Assembly: GCA_903902745.1 (NCBI GenBank)
Contig: CAIUWA010000040.1
Coordinates: 1 to 50,441, forward strand
DNA from: an uncultured Opitutia bacterium
Lineage (GTDB): Bacteria > Verrucomicrobiota > Verrucomicrobiia > Opitutales > Opitutaceae
Length of the DNA: 50,441 nt
Reading direction: 5' to 3'
The notes under the pieces are model-generated. The model was not told the origin of the DNA. It saw only the letters and a program-made list of their open reading frames with translations, and did not search any database. The position numbers were made by a program, and so were the translations under genes. Below, piece after piece: positions 34,248 through 41,813 of this stretch; the stretch's first letter is position 1; every line of letters starts with the position of its first letter.

Positions 34248-35338
34248 CCCCGCGACGTCTCATCCAATTTTTATTTCTGGTGGTCCTGGCGACAGCGCCA
34301 GCCGCCTTGCCCGCCTGGGACTACGACGGCCACCGCCTCGTCAACCAGCTCGCGTTGGCCTCGCTGCCGGAGGATTTCCCGGCGTTTGTGCGCACGCCGG
34401 CCAATGCCGAGCGCATCGCCTTCCTCGCCGGCGAACCGGACCGCTGGCGCAACGTCGCCTCCGATCTGCCGCTCGTGCAGGCCAACGGCATGGACCATTA
34501 TCTCGACCTTGAGGAACTGGCCGATGCCGGGATCGATGCCACGGCGGTCCCCTCGCTCCGCTATGAATTTGCACTGCAGTTTGCCGCCGGGCGCGCTGCG
34601 CATCTCGACCACTTTCCCGTCATCGATCCGGCGAAAAACTCCGATCACTCGCGCGAATGGCCGGGCTTTGCGCCCTGGGCGATCACGGAATACTACGGCA
34701 AGCTCAAGTCGGCTTTCTCCTACCTCAAGGCGTTCCAGGAACTCGGCACGCCCGAGGAAGTCGCCAACGCGCAGGCCAACATCCTCTACGTCATGGGCGT
34801 GATGGGCCACTATGTCGGCGACTGCGCGCAGCCGCTGCATGCCACCAAGCACCATCACGGCTGGGTCGGGGAAAATCCGCACGGCTACTCAACGTGGAAT
34901 GGCATCCACGCCTGGATCGACGGGGGATTGATCGCGAAGGCCGGCATCACCTCCGGGCCGCTCGTCCCGCGGATCGTGCCGGCCCAGCCGGTCTCGCTCG
35001 CGCCCCGTCCGGACAGCCGTGATCCGATGTTTGTGTCGGTGATGGACTACATCATCGGCACGCAAAAACTCGTGGAGCCGCTCTACCAGCTCGAGAAGGC
35101 CGGCAAGCTGGGCAACGACAAGGTAACGACCTCAACCGAGGGCAAAACGATTCAGGAAAGCCGTCCCGTGACGGAGGAAGGGCGAGCCTTCATCGAGACT
35201 CAATTGCTCCGCGGGGGCGAAACGCTCGGGGCCATCTGGCTCACCGCCTGGCGCAGCGCTGCGCCCGACACCTATCTGCGAGGGCAATTGCTCAAGCGCC
35301 AGGCAGTCGCGCCCGCGGCCACCAAGGCGGCGCCTTGA
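34244..35338 (+). CDS. S1/P1-type zinc-dependent nuclease family protein
   Basis: The 364-residue protein has a signal peptide cut before WDYDGH. The mature N-terminal Trp25 and His30 have the exact W-x4-H spacing by which P1 nuclease binds its zinc cluster. Further ligands are seen as GEPDRW, MDHYLDLEE, then GHYVGDCAQPLH (H-x3-D) and NGIHAWID (H-x3-D), in family order. The family includes single-strand nucleases and phospholipase C-like enzymes, so the substrate (nucleic acid or phospholipid) is open. It overlaps the amidase stop by 4 bases. The C-terminus after about residue 300 has an Ala-rich end. Confidence 0.88.
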   Translation: MTPRRLIQFLFLVVLATAPAALPAWDYDGHRLVNQLALASLPEDFPAFVRTPANAERIAFLAGEPDRWRNVASDLPLVQANGMDHYLDLEELADAGIDATAVPSLRYEFALQFAAGRAAHLDHFPVIDPAKNSDHSREWPGFAPWAITEYYGKLKSAFSYLKAFQELGTPEEVANAQANILYVMGVMGHYVGDCAQPLHATKHHHGWVGENPHGYSTWNGIHAWIDGGLIAKAGITSGPLVPRIVPAQPVSLAPRPDSRDPMFVSVMDYIIGTQKLVEPLYQLEKAGKLGNDKVTTSTEGKTIQESRPVTEEGRAFIETQLLRGGETLGAIWLTAWRSAAPDTYLRGQLLKRQAVAPAATKAAP

Positions 35339-35350
35339 TGGTTTGCCCGC

Positions 35351-35770
35351 CTACTTCCACGCCAGCACGATCGCACCCGCGACGATGAGCAGGCCGCCGA
35401 GGCCGCTCTTCAGCGTGAGCGGCTCGTGCAGGAACAGCGCGGCTAAAACGAGCACGAAGATCACGCTCAGCTTGTCGATGGGTGCCACCTGCGAGGCTTG
35501 GCCAAGCTGCAGCGCGCGAAAATAGCAGAGCCACGAGAGGCCGGTCGCGAGGCCCGAGAGGGCCAGAAAAATCCAGGTGCGGCTGGTGAGCCCGCCGAGT
35601 TCCGCCGGCTTTGCGGTGGCGAACGCAAGGGCCCACGCAAAGACAAGGACGACGGTCGTCCGGATCGCGGTGGCGAGGTTGGAGTCGACGCCGGCCACGC
35701 CGACCTTCGCGAGCACCGCGGTGGCGCCCGCGAACAGGGCGGAGAGGAGGGACCATGCAAGCCAGTTCAT
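35351..35770 (-). CDS. EamA-like half-size transporter
   Basis: The 139-residue protein has one EamA unit with four to five helices: [115 protein letters not shown]. The [26 protein letters not shown] segment is the conserved EamA core. Full-length members carry two such units, so this is probably a homodimer. Its ATG (35768-35770) overlaps the CLC stop codon as ATGA, so it is translationally coupled to the fluoride antiporter. A DMT-type transporter gene in a fluoride operon is unusual. Substrate unknown. Confidence 0.85.
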   Translation of the reverse strand: MNWLAWSLLSALFAGATAVLAKVGVAGVDSNLATAIRTTVVLVFAWALAFATAKPAELGGLTSRTWIFLALSGLATGLSWLCYFRALQLGQASQVAPIDKLSVIFVLVLAALFLHEPLTLKSGLGGLLIVAGAIVLAWK

Positions 35771-37080
35771 AAGGAGGGTGGGGGTTTCGGCCGTCCCGTG
35801 GGCAAGGCCGTAGCTTTCTTGGGGACCCCGGTGCGCTGGGCGCTATAGATACCGGAGTGGCCGCTGAAGAGATAGGCGATGAAACAGGCCACTGCGAAAT
35901 AAACCGTGTTCTGCGCGCCAAAGAGCTCGATGCCCATGACCGTGCACGCCAGCGGGGTATTGGTGGCCCCCGCAAAGACGGCGATGAAGCCAAGTCCGGC
36001 AAATAGGTCCACCGGGGCGCCGAGCAGCAGGGCGAGGGTGTTGCCGAGCGCGGCGCCGATAAAAAAGAGCGGCGTGACTTCACCACCCTTGAAGCCGGCA
36101 GCGAGCGTCACAGCCGTGAAAACAAGTTTCCACAACCAGCTCCACGAATGGGCGCCACCCACATTAAAGGCGGAAAGAATCGTGACGGCTCCGGGTTCTG
36201 GCGAGGCCACGCCGATGCCCAAATAGTCCCGGGTGCCGACAAGATAAACGAGGCCGATGACCAGCAGTCCCCCGGCCACCGGGCGCAAAGGTGGATAGGC
36301 AATGAAACGCGCAAACTCCCGCTTAAGGGCATGGGTCAACTCGGCGAACGCCTGGCTGACGATGCCGAACAGCATGGCGGCTATTACGACTTTGGCGAGA
36401 AGGGCTCCTTCCAGCAGCCCATGGCCTGTCGACGATCCGGTGAAGTCGATGTGATATATGGCGTGGTGGATGCCCCAGGCCGAGCAAACGAGATCGCCGA
36501 CGATGCTGGCAACCAGCACGGGAATGAGCGCATCGTACTGCATTCGGCCGATCACCAGGACCTCCATGGCGAAGATGGCGCCGGTCAGGGGTGTGCCAAA
36601 GACCGAGCCGAAGCCCGCCGCGATCCCGGCCATGAGCAACACGCGCTTGCTTTCCGTCGCCACCCCGCAAAGCCGGCCGTAAACGCCGGCGAGGCTGCCG
36701 CCCATTTGCACGGCGGTTCCTTCCCGTCCGGCGGAGCCGCCGAAGAGATGAGTGATCAGCGTCCCGATCAAAACCAAGGGGGCCATGCGCCCCGGCACGC
36801 CGCCACCCGGCTCGTGGATTTCCTCCATGATGAGATTGCTGCCGGCTTCCGCTCGCTGGCCAATGAGATGATAGAGCCAGCCGACCAGGAATCCGGCCAC
36901 GGGCAGCAGGAAGAGCAGCCACGCGTGCTGCCAGCGCAGATGGGTGACGCAATCGAGCGCCCACAGAAACAAAGCGCTGGCCGAACCGGACAGCACGGCC
37001 ACGGGCAGAACCAGCAGGGTCCATTTGAGCAGGTGCCAGAGGCTGGCGAGATGCTCGTTGAAATTCAAAAGACGTTTCAT
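35767..37080 (-). CDS. CLC-F type fluoride/proton antiporter
   Basis: The 437-residue protein is a CLC-family channel/antiporter with about ten helices. It shows [74 protein letters not shown], and [25 protein letters not shown] (residues 118-122, gating Glu120) with Thr in place of the usual GREGP, and GSNLI replacing GSGIP, are traits of the CLC-F fluoride exporters that differ from chloride CLCs. A fluoride riboswitch lies immediately upstream (37163-37247), which strongly supports a role in fluoride efflux. The annotation name may appear as voltage-gated chloride channel in databases. The start at 37080 follows a GGGAGGA ribosome-binding site that can be masked by a hairpin. The next gene overlaps it. 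Confidence 0.93.
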   Translation of the reverse strand: MKRLLNFNEHLASLWHLLKWTLLVLPVAVLSGSASALFLWALDCVTHLRWQHAWLLFLLPVAGFLVGWLYHLIGQRAEAGSNLIMEEIHEPGGGVPGRMAPLVLIGTLITHLFGGSAGREGTAVQMGGSLAGVYGRLCGVATESKRVLLMAGIAAGFGSVFGTPLTGAIFAMEVLVIGRMQYDALIPVLVASIVGDLVCSAWGIHHAIYHIDFTGSSTGHGLLEGALLAKVVIAAMLFGIVSQAFAELTHALKREFARFIAYPPLRPVAGGLLVIGLVYLVGTRDYLGIGVASPEPGAVTILSAFNVGGAHSWSWLWKLVFTAVTLAAGFKGGEVTPLFFIGAALGNTLALLLGAPVDLFAGLGFIAVFAGATNTPLACTVMGIELFGAQNTVYFAVACFIAYLFSGHSGIYSAQRTGVPKKATALPTGRPKPPPSL

Positions 37081-37089
37081 GCGGCGCAG

Positions 37090-37109
37090 TCCTCCCTCGG
37101 GGAGGCACC
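37090..37109 (-). promoter_or_regulatory. Hairpin masking the CLC-F ribosome-binding site
   Basis: On the minus strand CCTCCC, loop CGA and GGGAGG form a perfect 6-bp stem. The second arm is the Shine-Dalgarno site GGGAGGA, about 8 nt before the ATG at 37080. The stem would hide the site. This is a plausible translational expression platform of the fluoride riboswitch; its switching partner is not established. Confidence 0.6.
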
Positions 37110-37142
37110 GGGAGAAATCAAGTGGACGGATGACATGGCAGG

Positions 37143-37166
37143 CCTGTTAGGGATGGATTTAACAGG
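37143..37166 (-). promoter_or_regulatory. Hairpin linked to the 3' end of the fluoride aptamer
   Basis: CCTGTTA and TAACAGG form a 7-bp stem around a 10-nt loop. The first arm overlaps the conserved ACTCCT end of the aptamer, so aptamer and hairpin compete for those bases. No U-tract follows, so it is not an obvious intrinsic terminator. It may act as an antialiased element of the switch. Confidence 0.5.
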
Positions 37167-37247
37167 AGTCATCAGCCGGCACCGTGCCGGCGGTTTATCC
37201 GCCAAAGGCGGATTTTCCCTCGCGGGAAGGCGGAATCCATCGCCGGG
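37163..37247 (-). promoter_or_regulatory. Fluoride riboswitch (crcB motif)
   Basis: On the minus strand the hallmark segments follow in order: GGCGATGGATTCCGCC (37244-37229), a middle stem, AACCGCC (about 37194-37188), a hairpin GGCACGGTGCC, and CTGATGACTCCT (37175-37164). These are the conserved GGNGAUGG, AACCG and UGAUGRCUCCU elements of the fluoride aptamer, including the pairings that form its pseudoknot. It lies about 85 bp before the CLC-F start codon, as expected for cis control. Fluoride binding should raise expression of the antiporter and the coupled EamA gene. Confidence 0.93.
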
Positions 37248-37303
37248 GCCAGCAAAGCATTCCGGGAGCCTTTGGCAAGCAGCGCGAATGCGGTGCTGCA
37301 TGA

Positions 37304-37383
37304 GGTAGGGCGAACCGTCCCGGTGAGCCGCGGTCTGGGACCGTGAGCCTGTCGAACGGCTCGGCGGGACGCCTCGCCCTACC
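37304..37383. repeat. GGTAGGGCG palindromic element with internal insertion
   Basis: The element runs from GGTAGGGCG to CGCCCTACC (9-bp perfect terminal inverted repeats). Outer blocks match the 29442-29493 copy. The inside carries extra sequence including GTGAGCCTGTCGAACGGCTC (37342-37361), a motif related to the insertion in allC at 47304-47323. It lies between the riboswitch and the divergent TIGR03790 gene. Confidence 0.8.
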
Positions 37384-37400
37384 AAATTAACCATTGCCGA

Positions 37401-39083
37401 ATGCGGCCTCGAAATTCCGCACCGGCCTGCCATCGTCCTCCGCCTTTGAGCCTTTCACGCATTTTTTTCCGGGTTGGGCTGGTCGCCGCACTGGCCGGAG
37501 CCGCGTTGGTGCGGGCCGACGACCTTGCGGCGCGGGTCATCATCCTCGCGAACAGCGATGACCCCGACTCGGTCCGGCTGGCGCGTTATTACGCGGAAAA
37601 ACGGGCCGTGCCCGTGGAGAATATTTTCGCCTTCCCGATGCCGCAGGCGGAAACGGTCACTTGGCCCGAATTCGTGCAGTCCCTCTGGCAGCCCCTGCAG
37701 GCCGGCCTGATCCGCCGCCACTGGATCGACGCGATCGCGATGAATCTGACCGATGAGGCGGGTCGCGGCCGGATCGCGCCGCATGGCCATCGCATCTCCT
37801 ACCTGGTGGTATGCCGCGGAGTGCCGCTCCGCATCGGCCACGATCCGACACTCTATGCCCTCTACAAGGAACCCCCCGTCCTCTCGTTGCACCCGGAACT
37901 CCGGACGAATCAGGCCGCGGTGGACTCCGAACTGGCCCTGCTCGCCCGGAATGCACCGCCCGTCAACGGCTTCGTCCCGAACCCGCTGTTCCAGAATGAA
38001 CATCCCGGCCGGTTCGATAATGACGAGGTGATCAAGGTGTCGCGCCTCGATGGGCCGACCTACGACGATGCGCGCGATCTGGTCGATCACGCGCTGGCGG
38101 CCGAACATGACGGCCTGATCGGCCGGGCCTATGTCGACATCGGCGGTATTCATCCCGATGGCGATCGCTGGCTCGAAGCCACCGTGGCGCAACTTGAGCA
38201 ACTCCATTATCCGCTCGAGGTGGATCGGGATCCCGCGACCTTTCCCGCGACCGCGCGCTTCGATGCGCCGGTGTTGTATTTCGGCTGGTATGCCGGCGAC
38301 CTCAATGGCCCGTTTGCGCTGCCCGGTTTCCGATTTCCCGCGGGGGCGATCGCGATTCATATCCACAGCTACTCCGCGCACACGTTGCACGCGACGAGTG
38401 CCGGCTGGTGTGGCCCGCTGGTCGCGCGGGGAGTCACGGCGACCGTGGGCAATGTCTATGAACCCTATCTCGAATTTTTGCACCGGCCCGATCTCCTGCT
38501 GCATGCCCTGGCCGGGGGAGCGAACTTCGGCGATGCCGCGGCCTATGCCTTGCCGGTGTTGGGCTGGGAGTCCGTGGCTGTCGGGGACCCGCTGTACCGT
38601 CCGTTTGCCTTATCTCTTGAGGCGCAGCTTAAGGCAGTCGGGAGGCTGAGTCCGCGTCAGGCCGGCGATGTGGCGTTGCGCCAGGTGGAAGTGCTGGAAC
38701 GCAGCTCGCCCGCCGAGGCCCTGGCCCTGCTGCAACGTACGGTGAAGGACCGCCCGAGCCTGGCCGGCGCGGTCGCGCTTTCGTCCAAGCTTGAAACTGC
38801 CGGCGATCATGCAGGTGCTGCGCAGGCGCTGGCCATTGCCGTCCAGTTCAAGAAAATCCCAGCGGATGAATGGGCGCTGACCCGGCTGGCCGCGCAGCGC
38901 TTGCTGACGGTCGGCTCAACGGCGCCGGCCCTCGAGGTTTGGAATAACCTGCTCGCCACCCCCGGGCTTCCCCGCGAGCTGCGGGCGTCCTGGCTGGAGG
39001 AAGCACGTCAGGCGGCGATCGATGCCGGTAATCCGACTCAGGCGGCAGTTTGGGAAAAAGAACTGGCCGCCTTGGTCCCGTGA
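37401..39083 (+). CDS. TIGR03790 family secreted protein
   Basis: The 560-residue protein has a signal peptide (RIFFRVGLVAALAGAALVRA-DDL) after a short basic leader. The mature region begins ARVIILANSDDPDSVRLARYYAEKRAVPVENIFAFPMPQAETVTW, then SYLVVCRGVPLRI and a long alpha/beta region with YFGWYAGDLNGPFALPGFRFPAGAIAIHIHSYSAHTL. This matches the TIGR03790 family, described only as conserved secreted proteins of unknown function in Verrucomicrobia, Planctomycetes and relatives. The last 130 residues (LRQVEVLERSSPAEALALLQRTVKDRPSLAGAVALSSKLETAGD) look like helical TPR-type repeats. It is divergent from the fluoride operon and its start lies 17 bp past a palindromic element. Confidence 0.85.
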   Translation: MRPRNSAPACHRPPPLSLSRIFFRVGLVAALAGAALVRADDLAARVIILANSDDPDSVRLARYYAEKRAVPVENIFAFPMPQAETVTWPEFVQSLWQPLQAGLIRRHWIDAIAMNLTDEAGRGRIAPHGHRISYLVVCRGVPLRIGHDPTLYALYKEPPVLSLHPELRTNQAAVDSELALLARNAPPVNGFVPNPLFQNEHPGRFDNDEVIKVSRLDGPTYDDARDLVDHALAAEHDGLIGRAYVDIGGIHPDGDRWLEATVAQLEQLHYPLEVDRDPATFPATARFDAPVLYFGWYAGDLNGPFALPGFRFPAGAIAIHIHSYSAHTLHATSAGWCGPLVARGVTATVGNVYEPYLEFLHRPDLLLHALAGGANFGDAAAYALPVLGWESVAVGDPLYRPFALSLEAQLKAVGRLSPRQAGDVALRQVEVLERSSPAEALALLQRTVKDRPSLAGAVALSSKLETAGDHAGAAQALAIAVQFKKIPADEWALTRLAAQRLLTVGSTAPALEVWNNLLATPGLPRELRASWLEEARQAAIDAGNPTQAAVWEKELAALVP

Positions 39084-39132
39084 TTCTGCTGTAGGGGCGT
39101 CCGCAAGGAACGCCTTTACGGCACTGGCATCC

Positions 39133-39786
39133 TTACACCTTGTCGACGATCCGGTCCGCGAGGCCGTACGCGATGGCCTCCTCGGCGTTGAGGTAGAAAT
39201 CGCGGTCGGTGTCGCGGTTGATGCGGTCGAGCGGCTGGCCCGAGGCCTTGGCCAGGATCTCGTTCAATTCGGCGCGGATTTTTTCCATTTCCTTCGCCTG
39301 GATGTTGATGTCCGTCGCCGGGCCGACCATGCGGCCGGAGATGAGCGGCTGGTGAATCAGCACCCGGGAATGCGGGTAGAGCAGACGACGGCCCTTCGCG
39401 ACCGCGCAGAGGAGAATGGAACCCATCGAGGCAGCCATGCCGGTGACGACCACGGTGATGGGCGAGGTGATGAGCTTCATCGTGTCGTAAACCGCCATGC
39501 CGGCGGTGATGGAGCCGCCGGGCGTGTTCATGTAGAAAGTGATGTCCTTGCCGGGAGCGACGGCCTCGAGGTAGAGCAGCTTCTCGGTGATATCCTTGGC
39601 GGTCTCGTCGGTCACGGCGCCCCAGAGGAAAATTTTCCGCTGCTCGAGGAATTTCTTCTGCACGAGCATCGCCACGGGGGCGTGGCGGTTCTTCGCCTGG
39701 GCGGTTTCCTTTTCGTCGTCCTCCTCGTCATCGTCGGCGCGCGGGAGCGGGGCGGTGAGGGCGGGCTGGAGATTGTCGAAATGCAT
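39133..39786 (-). CDS. clpP: ATP-dependent Clp protease proteolytic subunit-like protein
   Basis: The 217-residue protein has the ClpP fold: IFLWGAVTDETAKDITEKLLYLEAVAPGKDITFYMNTPGGSITAGMAVYDTM, catalytic Ser120 in GMAASMGSILL, His145 in RVLIHQPL and a conserved Asp in NRDTDRDFYLNAEEAIAYGLADRI. The N-terminal 35 residues form an acidic extension (ADDDEEDDEKETAQAKN) absent from standard ClpP, and the GG-x-GQA-DI loop is replaced by SGRMVGPATDINIQ. clpX and tig are not adjacent, so this may be a second ClpP paralogue. It diverges from ade across a 200-bp region with an inverted repeat. Confidence 0.88.
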   Translation of the reverse strand: MHFDNLQPALTAPLPRADDDEEDDEKETAQAKNRHAPVAMLVQKKFLEQRKIFLWGAVTDETAKDITEKLLYLEAVAPGKDITFYMNTPGGSITAGMAVYDTMKLITSPITVVVTGMAASMGSILLCAVAKGRRLLYPHSRVLIHQPLISGRMVGPATDINIQAKEMEKIRAELNEILAKASGQPLDRINRDTDRDFYLNAEEAIAYGLADRIVDKV

Positions 39787-39853
39787 AGGCCGCCAACGTT
39801 GGCGGGCGGGCGGAGTTTGGCAAGTGCGGGCGTGGATTTGGCCCGATTCAGAG

Positions 39854-39947
39854 GGTGGAGCGTGTTGTCCCCAACGCTCTGGAGAGCCTTGCCCACGTTT
39901 GGGATTGGACGGAGCCGAACAACGTGTTGGGGACAACCCGTTCCACC
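39854..39947. repeat. Inverted repeat between clpP and ade
   Basis: GGTGGAGCG followed by TGTTGTCCCCAACGC (39854-39877) is mirrored by GTGTTGGGGACAACC and CGTTCCACC (39924-39947). Arms of 24 bases match at about 20 positions. The spacer is 46 nt. It lies in the divergent promoter region of clpP and ade. Confidence 0.75.
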
Positions 39948-39987
39948 GGTGGTTGCTTCGCCCGGGCCGGCGGCCAGACTGGCAGAA

Positions 39988-41652
39988 GTGAGAACGCAAC
40001 GCATCTCCGGCCGCATCATCGATGTTTTGAACCGCACGGAATTTCCCGGTACGATCGAGTTTGCGGGCGGGACGATCCGGCGGATTCGCCGCGACGCGCG
40101 CGTGCTGGGGCCGGGGCTCATCCTGCCGGGATTGGTGGATGCGCACGTCCACATCGAAAGCTCGATGCTGCCGCCGGCGGAGTTCGCACGGCTGGCCGTG
40201 GTGCATGGCACCGTGGCCACGGTGTCCGATCCGCATGAGATTGCGAACGTGCTCGGCGGGGCGGGGGTGGACTACATGATCGCGGAGGGGCGCCGCACGC
40301 CGTTCAAGTTCTGCTTCGGGGCGCCATCGTGCGTGCCCGCGACCCGGTTTGAGACCGCGGGCGCGGCGCTGCCGGCCCGGGCGGTGGCCCGGTTGTTGGC
40401 GCGCAAGGAAGTCGGCTATCTGGCCGAGGTGATGGATTTTCCCGGCGTGCTGCGGGGCGACCGCGAGGTACTCGCCAAAATCGCCGCCGCCCGCCGGCTG
40501 GGCAAACCGGTCGACGGCCATGCACCCGGACTGAGGGGCGCGGCGGCGGCGGCCTACGCGACGGCTGGCATCACGACCGACCACGAGTGCTTCACCCTCG
40601 CCGAGGCGAAGGACAAGTTGCGCGCCGGCATGAACATCCTGATCCGAGAGGGTTCCGCCGCCCGCAACTACGCGGCGCTTGCCCCGCTGCTGAAAACACA
40701 TCCGGCCCGGTGCATGTTCTGTTGCGATGACCTCCACCCGGACCTGCTTGAGAAGCATCACATCGATGCCCATGTTCGGCGGGCGCTCGCGCTGGGGGTG
40801 GACCGGTTCGACGCGCTGGCGTGTGCCTCGGTTAACGCCGTGCGCCACTACCGTCTCCCGGTCGGCCTGCTGCGCGAGGGTGATCCGGCGGATTTCATCG
40901 TGGTGGATGGCTGGAGGAATTTTCGGGTGCAACGGACCTATCTCGCGGGCCGCCTGGTCGCGGCGCACGGCCGCAGCCGGCTGCCGCGTCGGCGGGCGAG
41001 GATTGTGAATCGGTTCCGCGCCCGTCCGCGCACCGCGGCGGATTTTGCGGTGGAGTGGAGCGACTTGGCTTCAGGCCGGGCTCGGCGCCTTCCGATGTTG
41101 AATGTCATCGGGGCGCTCAACGGCCAGCTCATCACGCGACGCCTTCGTCTGCGGGCGAGGCTGGTCGCGGGCCGCGTCGTGGCCGATCCGGCGCGGGACC
41201 TTTTGAAGATCGCCGTGATCAACCGCTACCGTCCCGCCGCCCCGGTGGCGGTGGGTTTCATCCGGGGCTTTGGCCTGCGGGCTGGTGCACTCGCCTCGTC
41301 CGTCGCCCATGACTCGCACAACATCGTGGCCGTGGGGGTGGACGACGCCTCGCTCGCCGCCGCAGTGAACCTGGTGATCAAACATCGGGGCGGCATCAGC
41401 GCCGTGGGGCGGGGCAGGGCCAAGGTGCTGCCGCTGCCGATCGCCGGCCTCATGTCCGATGCCGAAGGTCGCAGCGTTGCGCGCCGTTACACGGAGCTGG
41501 ATGCGCTCGCGAAGAAACTTGGTTCGAAGCTTGACGCACCTTTCATGACACTGGCGTTCATGGCGCTGCTGGTGATTCCCGATCTCAAGCTCAGCGACCG
41601 CGGCCTGTTTTCGGGCACGAAATGGGGCTTCGTGCCGTTGGTGAAAAAATAG
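39988..41652 (+). CDS. ade: Adenine deaminase
   Basis: The enzyme deaminates adenine to hypoxanthine. The 554-residue protein is an amidohydrolase of the Ade family: PGLVDAHVHIESSMLPPAEFARLAVVHGTVATVSDPHEIANVLGGAGVDYMI, PSCVPATRFETAG, then VDGHAPGLRGAAAAAYATAGITTDHECFTLAEAKDKLRAGMNILIREGSAARN, FCCDDLHPDLL and the C-terminal VAHDSHNIVAVGVDD and GGISAVG blocks. A GTG at 39988 gives VRTQRISGRIIDVLN, the normal start; no better upstream codon exists. It is divergent from clpP and convergent with puuD, with a 151-bp palindromic element between (41661-41811). It feeds the purine pathway of the neighbouring genes. Confidence 0.93.
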   Translation: MRTQRISGRIIDVLNRTEFPGTIEFAGGTIRRIRRDARVLGPGLILPGLVDAHVHIESSMLPPAEFARLAVVHGTVATVSDPHEIANVLGGAGVDYMIAEGRRTPFKFCFGAPSCVPATRFETAGAALPARAVARLLARKEVGYLAEVMDFPGVLRGDREVLAKIAAARRLGKPVDGHAPGLRGAAAAAYATAGITTDHECFTLAEAKDKLRAGMNILIREGSAARNYAALAPLLKTHPARCMFCCDDLHPDLLEKHHIDAHVRRALALGVDRFDALACASVNAVRHYRLPVGLLREGDPADFIVVDGWRNFRVQRTYLAGRLVAAHGRSRLPRRRARIVNRFRARPRTAADFAVEWSDLASGRARRLPMLNVIGALNGQLITRRLRLRARLVAGRVVADPARDLLKIAVINRYRPAAPVAVGFIRGFGLRAGALASSVAHDSHNIVAVGVDDASLAAAVNLVIKHRGGISAVGRGRAKVLPLPIAGLMSDAEGRSVARRYTELDALAKKLGSKLDAPFMTLAFMALLVIPDLKLSDRGLFSGTKWGFVPLVKK

Positions 41653-41660
41653 CGGGCGCT

Positions 41661-41811
41661 GTTGTAGCGGCGCTCTATGAGCGCCGAGGGTCGGGACGGC
41701 ACGTCCCTTGCCTAGAACCCGGCGGTCATCCACCTTCGCCAAAGTTTACCCGCCTTTGGCGGCGCCAGAGGCGACCAGGGCTATGGCGGACAAGTAGACC
41801 GCCGCTACAAC
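41661..41811. repeat. 151-bp element with 12-bp terminal inverted repeats
   Basis: GTTGTAGCGGCG (41661-41672) is exactly inverted as CGCCGCTACAAC (41800-41811). The inside includes GGCGCTCTATGAGCGCC and CCACCTTCGCC/GGCGACC-type palindromes. No open reading frame of note is inside. The element fills the whole gap between the stops of ade and puuD. It may be a non-autonomous mobile element and may act as a transcription barrier. Confidence 0.8.
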
Positions 41812-41813
41812 TT

